A stretch of 64,000 nt of DNA from Cricetomys ansorgei. Taxonomy: Eukaryota; Chordata; Mammalia; Rodentia; Nesomyidae. Positions 11,956 through 25,098 of the stretch are shown one piece after another. The translations under genes and the position numbers were made by a program. The stretch covers positions 15,728,001 through 15,792,000 of the forward strand of contig JAMJFZ010000320.1 of the NCBI GenBank assembly GCA_026225945.1. The letters are read 5' to 3'. Numbering within the stretch: the first letter of the stretch is position 1; every line of letters begins with the position of its first letter. The notes beneath the pieces were generated by a model. That model saw only the letters and a program-made list of their open reading frames with translations, had not been told where the DNA came from and did not search any database.

Positions 11956-13744
11956 ATTCCTCACCTTCTGATCGTTCATGCTTGTAAGAAAGGTTAATGG
12001 GCATGCATAAAGTTACAAATTTCAAATTTCATGCATATTCCCTTATTACTTATTTTACCACCTGGAAAAGCTCAAAATCTTCCACTCTGCCCTTGAGGTA
12101 AGGAGAATATATTCTACATGCAATAGAGTCAGCTCAGAGGAATCCAAACCAAATGACAGACTCTACCACAGTTGGAGAACGATATGGCATGTGTTCCTGG
12201 GATGGCACACCCCATGTGACACGCGCCATGTGGATTTCCAAACACGGAGTTCAGCGTCGGCACACTTTCAGCTGATTTCAATGGCGTTGCTGACAACTTT
12301 GAAAAATTATCACATGTGATTGGGTTCAGGAAGGATGCAAAACGAGGAAATGATGGGGGGGAGGGGAGGGGCACGACTTGCTCCAAGGCCACAAAACACC
12401 TGCTGAGAAATCCACAGGGCAAGACTTGAGGGTTCCCCGTCTCCCCGGTTTCCCTGTAATTTTACAAAGGCAGAAGGAGGGTGCTAAAGGCGCCAGCAGA
12501 CCGTAAAGTTGCTTCATGGCTCATCACCGAAACCTTACCTTTGGAGGCAGGGCCATCTTCCTTGGGAGGAGGGGGGGGTCTTTAAAGACACTTTTAAAAA
12601 AGTGATCCAGTATCTCAGCTCAAGTTCAAGATTGTGTCCCCACATGACGGAACACGATAGAGCTATTTAAGAATGCTGTTTATAAAGGGCTTGCAGCAGC
12701 ATTTTAATATAAGCCTCTTCCCTCATTAGCTAGAGAAAAGAAGGATGCAAAACTGGATAGTGTCTGACCTCAACCATGTAAAAAAAGAATCCGAAATGCT
12801 GACAGCGGTCGCCTCCACATGACGCAATTAAGGAACATTTTTTCCTTTGCCTTCCTCTTATCCCTTGCCCCCGCCCCCCCAACCCCTCTGAACTACCCTG
12901 AGCCTACAGTTCTTTCACAAGCAGGAAAAATTATTTGAATAGCATGAGGTTTAAAATGGCACCAAATTATATTAAAACTCCATGATGTTTGCAGAGATTT
13001 AAGAAGTCAGGTTTTTACTGATGGTGGTAAAAACAGCAACCGGCTGCCGATTGCCTGCTTTACACCCAGCCAGGCATATACTACGGTGCCTGGCACATGT
13101 CAAAATGCCTTCGCCTCTTGCTCACTGTGAAACTGATGAGTCAGGCTGTGGGTGATCCAAGCCCTTTCTTCTCCTCCCACTGTCTGCATCGGGCTGGGTT
13201 TTGTTTTTTTGCCCGCTCGTTAGTACCTCTGCGTTGCTTCTTAGAAGCCAAACTTGTGTCTGTCAGCATCCCTCTCCTCTAACAGTTCTGGAGACAAGTC
13301 TGGCAAGAGGGTAGTGAGGAGCTTTTGAGTCAAGGGATTTGGGGATTAGCTATGCCTGATCCTGCTTTTTTGGGGGTCTCCAAGTAATTTCAAGGGCTAC
13401 ACCCAAAAATGTGCACATGGGACACAAGAGGGAGTCTGAAGGGAATTACCATGCTGTTGTAGAGTGTAGGCAGGAGAGAAACAGCTGGCATTCACCCCTC
13501 ACAACCTCCTGCTGTGGGAGGCAACTGTCCCAAGAGACAGAGTGGAGGGGGGAGTGGTCAATCTTCAAGAAGTAAACACATGGTCAGGTCAGGTCAGCTC
13601 AATCACAGGGTCAGCTTCCTCCCCATAGTAACCTTACTGGTTCTAGACTCCCTCCCAACACACTTCGTACTTGCTGAGAGTCCCCAGGGAGGTGCCTGGA
13701 AGCTGGGGCACAGGCTGCAAGGTCCCTGTAGCCAGGGGACATGA

Positions 13745-13860
13745 ATTCAGCCTCTGAAGTTGTTCCAGGTTCAAAACCCTACACTGCCCTTTTGTAACCT
13801 TGGCCAATCACTCAACAGCTCTAGGCCTCTATTCTTTCATCTGTAAAATGGGGTTGGTAA
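13745..13860 (+). repeat. MIR SINE relic
   Basis: The MIR core CTTGGCCAATCACTCAACAG, then TTTCATCTGTAAAATGGGGT, is well kept. Confidence 0.7.
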
Positions 13861-14964
13861 GAGAGCTGAATTAGTTACAGGCAGAGGTAGAGAGACTTGG
13901 CATGCAGAAAACATTATAGAAATTTTAAGATAAAACAAAAACAAAATGCCAATATACCCTTGCTAATTGAACCCTAAAAATGAGACTACAGATGTGGGTC
14001 TTGAAGGAGTACCCCATACAGATCCTGAGGACAGCAAGATTTAATCTCAACTGCTTCTCCATTATCAGCATGAGGCTGCAGCTTGGTCTCCGCCCCTGGC
14101 TTCTAGCAAGACTGAAACTCGGACAGCTGCATACGAACGGCTGAGTTGAACCCACAGGACAGGGAAGCCAGGCTGTCCCATGGGGCACTATTTATAGGCA
14201 AGTGTTCCTTCACCTCCAATTCTCCATGTGACAGTCTCGTAGGCTCAGCTTGGGGAAACAGTGTTCTTGTCAAAACACTTGTCAAAAACATACCAAATCT
14301 GAAGAGATAATTGGTAAGGAGACCCAGGAAGGATGGATAGAAACCTCTTCTGCAGGGTTAATGGGCCTGATTGGCCTGACCAAGTGAGTGCGTCCACAGG
14401 TAGTCCTGGGTGGCAATGTGCAATGATTGGTGATCATCTACCTTTCCTTTTTCCAGGAAATAAAACTAGCACAACAGGAAAGATGATCAATGTATATTTA
14501 GAAAGAATATGTATACAAACAAATTCCCTCCCATATGTTACTGGGTTTCCTCCAAAGGAAACAGATTCAATCAAATGCCTACCCAGCACTCGGCACCACG
14601 TCAGGCTAAGGGAATTCATGGCCCCCTTTACAGGAAGCTTAAAATCAAGTTGGCAAGATGAACATGAACCGCAGAGGCTAGGTATCAAGGAGAGACCAAG
14701 ATAACAGGTCAAAAGATGATGCTGGTGGTCAAGGGGAACATGATGCCTCTAGGGGCTTGGTCACCATCCAAGAGAAGGTGGGGTTTGAGCCAAATACAGA
14801 GGAACTTGGTAAAACACAGCAAAAAGAAAGAAGGCATTTCAGGCTCAGGGCAGGTATGATCAAAGTGTGGAGGCAGGACTCCATAGTGAAATGTATATAA
14901 GCTTGGCTGGAGAGACGTTATAGGCACAAAGAAGGAGTTACAGGCCATGGGCTGAGGAAAGGGC

Positions 14965-15080
14965 TTTTCTAGCTTGCCTAGTATAATCTCATTTTACAGT
15001 TGGAGAAATGGAGGCTGAGAGCAGCTAAATGACCCGCCTAAAGGCACAGCGAGCTGAAGAGGGACAGCAGCTAGGAAAGC
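14965..15080 (-). repeat. MIR-type relic
   Basis: ATTTTACAGTTGGAGAAATG, then GAGGCTGAGAGCAGCTAAAT and AGGCACAGCGAGC, resembles the reversed MIR core. Confidence 0.55.
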
Positions 15081-15969
15081 AGATCTGCCAGTATTCAATT
15101 AAGCATCTGAGCTGAGAGTCAACGGACTGGCTGCCAAGAGGTCACACAGTGCCCCAGTCTACGGTGACTGACACAGTACAGTTCTCAGTCATGGCTGTTA
15201 CTGAAGGCCATGGGAGACGTGCAGATCATGCTTGCTAATGACACTGACAAGAGGACCACCATTTCGGATGAGTCCCTTGGTAGTTCAGATTTGACTTTCT
15301 CCTCCTTCCTACCACCGCCCCCCCCCCCAAGGTGAATTTAAAAAAAAAAAATCTCAACCTGACCAGGGTTCATCTGTATGGTGGGGAAAAATAGTCCTAT
15401 GAGATAAAAGTCCAGGGGAGTCACAAAGAATTTCAGATCTCTAACCTCTCCCTGGTGTGCACAGGTCCAAAGGGCAAAAAACAAACCCCTCTGTGGGTGG
15501 TGAGTAGGCCGGAGGGAGGGCACACCTGTTTTCTTCTTCTTTTAAAGCCTCTAATCGCTCATCTCTTTGAAGTTGTGAGAAATCAGGTGCTTTGTACATT
15601 TCCAGTGTAAAGAAGAGAGAACTAAAAGGTTAAATGTCTCAGGAAGGTGAGTCAGGGATGGGGTAGACCTGCATTCATCTCACCCAGCAGCTCTGAGTAT
15701 CGAAAGGGGTACAGTGTGGCTCATTCCCAGGGAGCAGGTGGCGTGTCTCATTACAGGCAGAGCGTGGTTTAGGGAGAAGAGGGACTGCATACAGATTTCT
15801 AAACTTTCCTCCAAGCCTTTTTGGGGCAGGGGTCTCTATGGTATTGATAAAGCAATGTTAGGAACAATCTTATATGAAACTCGGGAGCACGATGGGAAAT
15901 AAATAAAACATACGGGTACTAAGTGAGTCTTATTACAACTAGACATTCGAAGACCGCAGAGAAACCAAC

Positions 15970-16110
15970 CTTAAGTAACTGGCCGTCTCCAGTCCCCAAG
16001 AACAAAACAGTCCTGTTCAAAACCATGGTGCCATAAACAGACGTCAGATCAGAGTGTATCAGCGTAGACGATGCAATTGGCTGGACTCGTTCAGGCTGAT
16101 CCCCTTCTTT
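15970..16110 (-). CDS. Plxnc1: Plexin-C1 coding exon 2 (SEMA domain)
   Basis: This 141-bp exon gives 47 codons, residues 355-401, starting KEGDQPERVQPIASS and ending TVLFLGTGDGQLLK, which is the conserved SEMA blade motif carried by all plexins and semaphorins. The acceptor is a pyrimidine-rich tract ending TGTACAG at 16111, and the donor is AAG|GTTGGT at 15969. Both junctions are phase 0, matching exons 1 and 3. N386-R-T is a glycosylation sequon. Intron 1 (about 19.7 kb) separates it from exon 1. No frameshift or stop is present. Confidence 0.95.
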
Positions 16111-17160
16111 CTGTACAGAAATGAACAAATAAGGGGGGGGAAGAATACTTTGTTAATATCAATACTTCTCTTTATCTGGTAAGATGCCCCTCATGAACTC
16201 GTAGGAAGTTCGAATTTCTGAACCCCAGATACATTCTCTTCCACAGGACTCCTGAGAACAACTTTCACTGGCTTCATCTGTCAGCTCACCGTGCTTGCCC
16301 AAGCCATGGAAAGCAATTCTCATGTACTGATGGCCAGCACTGAGCTGGCCATCTACTTCACATGCCTGACACACCCCCAATTGATCTATCAAGCAGGGTT
16401 CTACGTTATTGCCAGGAGAGAATCCATTTCTGAACTGGAGCTGAGGCAATACTGTACTGCTTGCAGGATTCTGTTGTAGTTCATGTTAGTTAGCCATTGG
16501 CTGCTGTGACTTTAAATTCGAACATTTCCCAAAATGTACCTCAGCCTATCCTATTGGCTAGCAGGATCCTAGCAGTAAGGCAACCGAGAGCAGAGATTCT
16601 GAATAGACAAGGAAGTACACTATGGAAGCCCAAAGACTAATACAGAGGGCAGAAGGCAGAGAGAGCTGTGGATGGTGGTAAGGCAGAGTGACCCAGCTAA
16701 TGAGGAACCAAGCAGGACTGGACCCTGAACTGATGCTGTTAAAGAGGAAGTGAAAAGCACAAACCCTCAACCTAAATGCATTTAAATTGTCTGAGGCTGT
16801 GAGCACATGTAATCACATGCTTGCTTTTGCTCATTAAATAAAGCCCTTCTTGAAACCCAGGGCCCAGAGAGTGTCAACCAAACGTCTTTTCCTTTTTGTT
16901 TAAAAGGAATGAGGGCCTCACGCTGCTTCCTGCTTCCAACGACAGGAAGCTGAGTCTGTTACACAAATCTCTGGAAGATAGGGAGCTAAGAGAGAGCCGT
17001 TGCCCACTGCAGCTACTGAACACAGTGTGATAGCACACTTTATCTGCCAGACCCTGATTCCCAACTGTACTACGGGTTTTCAAAGGCACGTTTAAATTCC
17101 AGCCAATGAGAGAGCCAGCAAACTTCAGTAGCACCAGTGACTCCTGAAATGGACTGTGTG

Positions 17161-17191
17161 GGGAGCGGGGTGGGAGGGTGGGCAGGGGGGG
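17161..17191 (+). other. Putative G-quadruplex tract
   Basis: At least five G runs of three or more (GGGAGCGGGGTGGGAGGGTG and on) with very short loops, within intron 1 about 1 kb upstream of exon 2 in the direction of transcription. Confidence 0.7.
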
Positions 17192-18614
17192 TCCAGGACT
17201 TATTAACTTCATTATATTATTGCCAACAGTGTTTACGTCTTTCAATTTATGTCTTATTCAATATTCATCATTTTAAAACCCACCAAGTTTCATTTAACAT
17301 CTAAACTAAAGGGATTCACGGACTAAATTGATTTCTGAAGGCTCTAAAGCACCATCGATATTTCTTTGTTGACATTGTTCTGTGAGGGAAAGATAAGCTG
17401 GTAAGGCTTCCTCTGAAACCCCACCACTTTTCAGGGAAGCAACGCCATCACCTACAAGTGTGACTCATTAGCATAAAGCGTTCTATAGTGGACTCCCTTG
17501 AAGAAGACTTTTAGATCGCCTTTTAGAGATTCATTTTTCCCGTGAATAGCCAGCTCATGCAGTTGGGGAGAATGAGGAGCTATCCTGTTAAAACTGGAGT
17601 TAAGGGGAAAAGATCTCTGTGGGTCTGAGGCCTGGAACAATAGGCCACTGTTTAGATAAGGAAGCCTCATGATTATGAGCAGGAGAAAAGTTGGATGACC
17701 TTTAAAAAAGAAAAAAAAAAAATCCACATACCCATCACACATCCTGACTTAAAATAAAACCAGAATTGACCAAATGTAAGGCCAGCTTACCGTGCTTATT
17801 ATTCTTATTAAATATTTGAGTGTCACAGAGAAGCTCAGTCAGGAAATTGGGCATCATTTCTGAGCTTCTAGAACATTCTCACAGTACTGTAGTTTTTAAT
17901 AGTGGACTACACTTCTTGCCCTCTCACAACACAAAAAGAGTAAAGGCTGTGGATTATATTTGTGGATTGTATATCAGTGCCTGTGGAAGATACTTGAATC
18001 CACAAGTACCAAATGGGACTGGAGTCTTAGGTCTGGTATGCAGCTGGTGCCAAGTAACTGCTCCTATTCCAGCTAGCCATGAACAATGATGTCATGGGGG
18101 GTGGGGAGCTCTGCTGATGCTGGGTGAGATATCCTGTTTGCCAAAGATTGGCCCCAAATCACATAGGCTGGTCAGAAGCCGAACAGGAACAAGGGGAAAA
18201 TTGTTCCCAAATCACAATCTTCTGTGTCCTAGCAATCTCCTTTGACTTCTGTCTTCTCCTCAAAAGATGTAGTTTTCCAAACTAAGCCCTAGACTAATAG
18301 CACAGTTACACAGAACAGTCATTCGGTCAGCGTGTCACACTCAGAGACTGGAGAGATGGAACAAGCCTCCTGGGACTGGTCTGCCTTTGTCAGTTCTCAC
18401 TCCCTGGATGACAGGGTGACTTATTTCATCTGTGTGGGAGTCGGCTTTCTCTCCTGTCTGACAAGGCCAATGGGCCTGACTGGTCCAGGCTAGTTATGAA
18501 AGGTTATACGCGATCCTATGAGCAATACTACCTAACACATCAATATCCACAGTGTGCTCTGTGGTGTGCATTTTATCACCTTTCCTGAGGAAGGTAGCAG
18601 AGGGCCGTGATCTG

Positions 18615-18785
18615 TGTTAAGCCTGGGCCCTGTTATTCTCTAGCTAGATAATTTCAAACCTGTGTTCCATCCTCTACTATGGAAGGATTGACAATAGCAT
18701 TTCTTCTTGTGATAAGGTTTAAATGAGTTAACACGCAGAACTCAGTAGGGTTTAGGAAAGCGCCTGACACGTAGTAACACACAGG
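18615..18785 (+). repeat. MIR SINE relic
   Basis: MIR-like order: CTCTAGCTAGATAATTTC, then GGTTTAAATGAGTTAACACG and AGCGCCTGACACGTAGTAAC. Confidence 0.65.
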
Positions 18786-20151
18786 TAACCTGCGCTCGCT
18801 GCCAAACAGATGCTACCATACCCAAGGCAGGTTTTCCTACTTTTTTTTTTTTTTTGGCCAAAAGACCTCAAATTTCCTTCAAGTCACAATAACTCAAGGT
18901 GGGCAGAAATCATACACGGACCAACCAAATGGCAATTCCAGTCAGCATTGTCAGACACTTGCCTTCCTCTCTCTCAGAACTACAGTTGTCCATTCCCAGT
19001 GCTAGCCGGTGAGATGGAAGGGGCTCACTGGAAGGGTTCCTGGGAATAGGTTTCCTCACTGAAGAGAGAAAACTTTTGAGGTGAACCTGTGGCCTCTTTC
19101 TCACTCCTCCCTTGAAGTACAGTTGCACGACATACAGAGTAGCCATCGTGGGTAAACTAAGGCAGACATTTTGCTCCCACCAAATCCAAGATGGAGGACG
19201 AAGATCGGTATCTCGAGATTAGTACGGCAGGAAAGGAACAGACCCTCGTTCTAGAGGACAGGGTTTTCACTAAGTTAACAGTAGCTGTCATGGGTTAAGC
19301 CACTGTCAGTCGGGTTCCCTGCAAACCACTATTTAAGAAATAAGAACCCAAACTTGTTGGACTGAGCCGTGGACCAGCTGTGAGACCCTTAGATACAGTC
19401 AGAATTTTATAGCTAATTATGAGCCTGGAAGAAAATAGGAAAAAGGAGGCTTAGACCACCAAAAAACTCTAGGGGCTGGTCTGGCTGAATGGAAATGGAT
19501 TCTTTTATGCTGGAAACACACAGAAACGGACAGGTCCCTGTGAATGGAGAAAGGAACCCTCTGAATGCCTTTCTTAATGCTCACTTCAGCAAATGAAAAC
19601 AAAAGAAATACAGGCCCCAGAGAAACCTCCTCCCAAAAATGAAGTTAAGACCTAGAGAGCCAAGCAGAAAAAGAGGGGAATTGTGCAGACAGCCCCCTGT
19701 GTCCAGAAATTATTCTTACTCTTTTCCCCCTCTGGCCTATTTTCTATTTTGCCCTTCTCTCCCCTTAGGGCATAATCGTTAATGTTGCTCTCAGCCCATT
19801 CTGTCTGGTTTATTATGTGTAATTTCTCTCTGAGTCCCAGACTCGGCTTGTTCGTCTATGTGTAACAAGGTTAATGCCTTGTAATGATGCTTTTGCCACT
19901 TCTGCCTTTCATGACAAAATCCAATCTCGATTTAGTTCTAAGCCTCGTCTCCCTTTGGGCTTTCTTGGTTCCCTCCAAGTTGTCATTCTACTTCTCCTTT
20001 CTGCCACGTCTAACCATAACCACACGCCTACACGTTAGCCTTTGCCGAGGAGAAACTCCTCTGTCAGAAGGGAAAAACGCACGTCTCAAGTGATGTTTAG
20101 ACTGAGAGAGAGAGGTTTGGAACCAACATAGCAACCTGGGACCAGGCAACT

Positions 20152-20172
20152 GGGAGTGGGTGTGGGTGTGGG
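20152..20172 (+). other. Putative G-quadruplex (four GGG runs, three-base loops)
   Basis: GGG runs at 20152, 20158, 20164 and 20170 are spaced by three bases each, giving a regular quadruplex pattern on the strand opposite to the Plxnc1 transcript. Confidence 0.7.
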
Positions 20173-21859
20173 TGTGACAATGGACAGGCTCCCATGTGTG
20201 TGCATGCGTTCAGGTCAGAGTGCACAAGGAGAATGAGCATATCCTGAGGGGAAATGATTGCCTTCCTTTACGGCTACTTCAGACGCTGTTGGCAGTCAGC
20301 ACTAAGTTGTGCTCCATACCTTGTGCGCCACACAACTCCAGGGGCAACAATCACGATTTCTAGGGTTGTGAATGGCAAAGGCCAGCCTTAGATTTTTGCC
20401 TCACCATGTGACCAGTGATGCCATGTGAGGTTCTAGATGCAGTTCTTGTGGTGAGACACACAGGAAACGTCCACAAAAAACTGGGCCTCCAGTGTTGGGA
20501 ACCAAGAGAGAGAGTTGAACCTTTCATTCAAACCTAGTGTTAAGGTGACTCCCGAATGTTGGTTTTTCCTTGTAAGAGAAAGGCAAATGCCAGCTAGTGC
20601 TTATTAATTTCTCAGGCTGATAAAATGCCCTCTTGGGCAGCTCATTTTGTATTCTGTTCCCAAGGGTTACCCTTGTTTTCAAACAATGTCTCGTCATTTG
20701 CTATTTGTAATTCACCAGGGACCCACTTAAAGCTAGGAAACTCTGCATCCAAGTTGTGGTCCCTGATCTACACCTTACAGTCTGCTTGATTTGGACATGT
20801 GGGCTTCTTCAGGTCACTGTACAGTAGACATATCCCTACCTCATGTCCCGCTTAGCCCCAGCACTGCCATGAGACTCAAATGACATCATATGCATGACTA
20901 TTAAGAAATCATCTTCATCAAGCTAAAAACAATGGAAAAATAAAAAACAAAGCCTTTCACTCAAGTTGGAGTGGGACTTTATTAGCCATCCAGGCTGTCA
21001 TTTCCCCCTATTCTAGGGTACACAGCATCGATTGGGCTCTGACCAAGGTTGTGGCATCTGTGGAGCCAACCGAAGGGAAAATTTACTAGGGATTCAGACT
21101 CATGGGAGAAGCGGAAGGTGTAAAGGAGGTTGATGGATAAGAAGGGAGCCGAGGGCAGAGCTGTGTGACACTTTCTCGGGACATAGGTCACTTACAGAAG
21201 ACACGTGAAAGACGCACGCATTTCACATCAGCTCTCCCATTCCTGCCCTGTGCCCTCCACTCCTAATCCTACTGCTGCTGAAGTTGGGAGCAGACCTGCC
21301 TTTATCTTCCTCCTTCCTGCCTCTCCCCAATCTCAATCTCTTTCTTACACTCCGGCAAATTTCAGCCAAATACTTTTGAAAAGACAACTTAAATCATTCA
21401 CCAAAAGCTATCAATGGTGGGTAGCATGGAAACTATATCCTCCCAGTCTCTTGAACCAAAGGAGACAGTCCACAAATATTTGCACACAAGGAAGCTAATG
21501 GTGGGACAATTTTCACTGTAAGGCATGTCCTGTGGGGTAGGTTTTTTTTTAGCATCTCAGTCCCCTGTCCACAAGATGCCAGAAGTCCCCCTCTACATGC
21601 AGACTAATCCCTTCCTGTCCTCCCCAAATACACTAATTCCCCTGTGCCATCCATGCCTGGCTTCAGAGTTGCTGAAAAATGTTGTTCAGACTTTCTTGCC
21701 ACCCTGTTCCTTGATACTCTAAGTCATCACGGTCAATAGTACCACCAATTAACACCAGGTCTACTCCCACCATGGCCCTATCTAAGCCAGATTTCCCAAC
21801 ATTCTCCATGGTCTCTATCCAGGTTGAGCTTCCAGTACCTCTTTCCTGATTGGCCTCTC

Positions 21860-22405
21860 CCATATAACCACAACCTGTCCTCCATCTAGCAGTCAGGGTG
21901 ATCTTTAAGACAAGTTAGACCCTTGCTCAATATTCTTTAATGTGGCTCATTACACTAAGAATCACACTCACATGACTTCTAGACCCCACTTGACCCGGTC
22001 CCTTGACTACTGCAGACTTGTTCCTTAGCTCTCTTCCCTCCAGCTGCTTCTGTTCCTCTTTCAGAAATATATTGCCATCTTTCTACCCCAGGATCTCTCC
22101 ACATGCTATTCCTTTGCCTCTTCTCCTCCAGCCCCTCGTGGATTGACTCTTTTGACTATTTCAAGTTTTAAGTTAACTTTTCACCTACACAGGAACTTGG
22201 ATCTCCCAATTCCTACCCCAGTTGTTAATCTGAATCATAGCATTCAACTCATCCCCTTCAGAACACCTATAATTGTTTTTATTTAAGTTGTAGTTATTGG
22301 CAGTCTCCTTCCAGACTCTAAGTCCTACGGTTTGAAAGCAGTCTCTACCTCAGCACACAGCTCATAGTAAGTTGTCAATAAGTGTTTATCGAATGAATAA
22401 ACAAA
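21860..22405 (+). repeat. LINE-2 3' end relic
   Basis: L2 features in order: CAGGATCTCTCCACATGCTA, TTCCTTTGCCTCTTCTCC, then CTCATAGTAAGTTGTCAATA and AGTGTTTATCGAATGAATAA, the typical L2 terminal motif. It is an old copy shared widely among mammals. Confidence 0.75.
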
Positions 22406-22711
22406 CACATAGACCAGTGCTTGAATACTTTTGATCAATATCTCATCAGGCAACTACGGAACGTTGCTAAGTAGGCTTAATCTTTAGAAAGTTCTTCAAC
22501 TGAGCCGAGATGTGTCCCTTGTAAACAGTGGGGTCTTGGTTCTGCATTGGGGAGCAATAGTAAACTCCTACTCCACATATTCTGATCTAGCTTTCTTGAC
22601 TGTAAATCTCATATCTACAGCTCACCAATAACTGGTAATAGACAGCTTCTGAATCTATCACCTTCTTAATCCATAGACAGCCTACTGAGTGAATTACAAG
22701 CCTCTAAATCA

Positions 22712-22888
22712 GGCTATGGTGGTGCATACCTATATTCCTAGTACCTAGGAGGCTAAGGCAGAAAGATCATGGATTTGAGGCAAGCCTGAGCTACATTTCA
22801 AGTTTTAAGCTAGCCTAGGCTATACAGAGACACCGTGACTCAAAACAACAACAGGCAAACAGCAGCAACAACAAAATAAAATAAAATA
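22712..22888 (+). repeat. B1-family SINE, diverged, A-rich tail
   Basis: GTGGTGCATACCTATATTCC, TACCTAGGAGGCTAAGGCAG and TAGCCTAGGCTATACAGAG follow the B1 layout. The tail contains CAACAACA and AAATAAAATA units. Confidence 0.82.
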
Positions 22889-22981
22889 ATGTGGCTCTAA
22901 GAAAGAAACAAAGTATTTGACACGTGCTCTGAACAAAATGAACAAGACTGCCCCTTCCCATAATTAGAGTGACTTAATTCA

Positions 22982-23190
22982 GGGTTGGAGAGATGGCTCA
23001 ACGGGTAAAAGCACTTGCCACTAAGCCTGATGACCTGAGTTCAATCCACAGGACCAACATGTGGAAGAGGAGAACTGATTTCTGAAGGTAATCCCTCTGG
23101 CTTCCACATGCATACCATGGAGTGCTCATGTACACACATAATAGAATGTGATGCAAAACTAAGAAATTGAGTATTAAAGAGAATGCAAGA
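22982..23190 (+). repeat. B3 SINE (B2 family)
   Basis: Starts GGGTTGGAGAGATGGCTCAA, continues CTTGCCACTAAGCCTGATGA, GACCTGAGTTCAATCC and a C-rich CCTCTGGCTTCCACATG, the B3 pattern. Confidence 0.88.
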
Positions 23191-24564
23191 GTCACTTGAA
23201 AATATATTTTTATGAGCGTAGCCAACACTATTTCAACTCTTAAATTTACTGATGAAACATGGAGGAGTAGAAAGAGTTATGAGATCTCAAGTGGAAACTC
23301 ACATTCAAGCACTGCTACTCAAGGGTTGTTAGACTTGAGATCGTGAGTCCTCTTCTGAGTCTTCCTTCATCCATCCTTCTACGCACTCACCCACCCACCT
23401 ATTCGAGATCTGTTTACCTATCTCGAGATTCACCAGTTTACCCACCTTCTACCCGTACTTCCATCCATTCATCCACTTGGTGTGGGTTGAATGTCTGATC
23501 TCTAAAATACATACAGAAGCAAGCTCATAGGCAAAATAAGTCAATCAAGTGAGCTTTGAAACAAAGTGAGACTTTACATTTCATGACACGCTTTCTCAAA
23601 CTTAAACAAACGGTTTACAGTGGTAGCTGCATTCCTATCCTTGGTTCAGGCACGGAATTCAGGGAATCCGGGAAACAGGACGGGAGGCAGGCACATCTTT
23701 ATTTTCGCGAGCTCGAACTGAAACGGCATTTCCTTTAATTTTGGATTCAGTCCACGGTGGCATTAAATGAAGCCATGCTTTGTCACCACAAGAAATCAGA
23801 TATTTTCATATCATTTCATAGTTGCCACAGATATCTCAAAATATCATTTAAGCTCATCTCTACTTTGAGATTAGGGTGGCCACTGCTGCGAGATCTTGCT
23901 GTCGAAAGCGTTAAGATCTATGACTATCCGACAATATGTTTGTATAGCAATAGGATTGGCTTATTTGGCAAATTATCTTTATGCATTACAAACAGGCTCA
24001 GGAGCTACGGATTTCATCAGAGGCCCACAGCACAAGACTTAACCATAGGGTTAAGAAAAGAAACGTCTCAGAGTATGGAGCCTGACATAAGGTGACACCC
24101 ACAGTCACCAGCTGCTTCGGACTTCCCCCCATCCCTTTGCCTCAGAGAAGCAAGGGTCAGCACTTTGAATCCAGTTCTTAAAAGGGGTCACAGTGGAAGA
24201 GAGGAGCCTCCAGAGGAGGCCAATGAGCAACGATGAAGAACAGCTGGTGTGTTAGATAACATGCTTCTCAACCAGGTTGGGGGTAGGGAAGCCGTGACAA
24301 GGAATTCCGCCTTACTGAGCAGGAAGTCCCCAGAAACACACTTTCTTTCAGACTGCCTGGCTTTTACTATTCCTATAAACACAGCCCCAGCACTGGCACA
24401 TCTTGGAAGCCTTTATCTCAGACTGCTATCATCGCTGTCTTTCCCCCTAGATGAAGAGAGCCTTCTTCGCAGCTCCGTAATCACTCACTATGGGTTCACT
24501 CACGGTGCTTTAGATAGCCTCGTAGGAAACAGAGATGAACTAGCCAGGCCACTCCTCTCGCTGT

Positions 24565-25098
24565 GGTTTGAATGTGTCCTCCAAAAGTCCACGTGTTAGG
24601 AGCAGAAGCCCCACATCCACATGTTGTTACTATTTGAAGGTGAGGCTCTTCAAAGGTCATTAAGATTAGATGCCGTTGGGGCTGGAGAGATGGCTCTTGC
24701 AGAGGAACCAGGTTCAATTCCCAGCCCTCACAGGGGAGCTCACAGTCCGTAACTCCAGTTCCGGGGGGATCTGATGCCCTCTTCTGGCCTCCACAGACAC
24801 TACACACACATCAAACACAGACATACATGCAGACAAAGCACTAATACACGTAAATGAAAATAAATCTTTCGTATAAAAGGGTGGCATTAGTGACTTTCTA
24901 CGGAGAAGCAGGTGCCTGAACTGCACTCTCTTTTCTCACCATGCCACAGCCTCTGTGTTAATATGTGGCAAGAAGCCCCTTACTATGTGCCAGGAGCCTA
25001 CTGATGGGCTCTCAGCCTTCAATACCCTGAGCCAAATAAGTTTTCACCCTTTATAACATGATCTAGGTATTTTGTTATAGCAAAAGAAAGCAGATAAG
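24565..25098 (+). repeat. MaLR-type LTR (MLT1/MST-like) interrupted by a B2
   Basis: The left part has CTGTGGTTTGAATGTGTCC and ATTTGAAGGTGAGG. The right part has TGGGCTCTCAGCCTTCAATA and ends GTATTTTGTTATAGC followed by AAAAG, as MaLR LTRs do. A B2 at 24678-24868 splits it. Family assignment is tentative. Confidence 0.6.
24678..24868 (+). repeat. B2 SINE inserted in an LTR
   Basis: GGGGCTGGAGAGATGGCTC, AATTCCCAGCCCTCACAGG, GATGCCCTCTTCTGGCCTCC and an AATAAATC tail identify B2. Part of the box-B side is deleted. Confidence 0.9.

Larger units (their letters stand above)
4462..15969 (-). other. Plxnc1: Plxnc1 intron 2 (11.5 kb)
   Basis: The intron runs from donor GTTGGT to a poly-T/AAG acceptor. 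It carries the TA/TG-rich block at 4.69-4.96 kb close to exon 3, B2 and B3-like SINEs (5.7 and 6.6 kb), a (GT)20 microsatellite, two B1 copies (9.0 and 10.0 kb), and MIR relics (11.8, 13.75, 15.0 kb). The stretch 12.4-13.0 kb lacks obvious repeats. No additional coding frame was recognised. Confidence 0.9.

Noticed and set aside
23757..24095. 112-codon plus-strand frame in intron 1
   Set aside because: No motif or family resemblance, no splice or promoter context; length is within chance for 64 kb.
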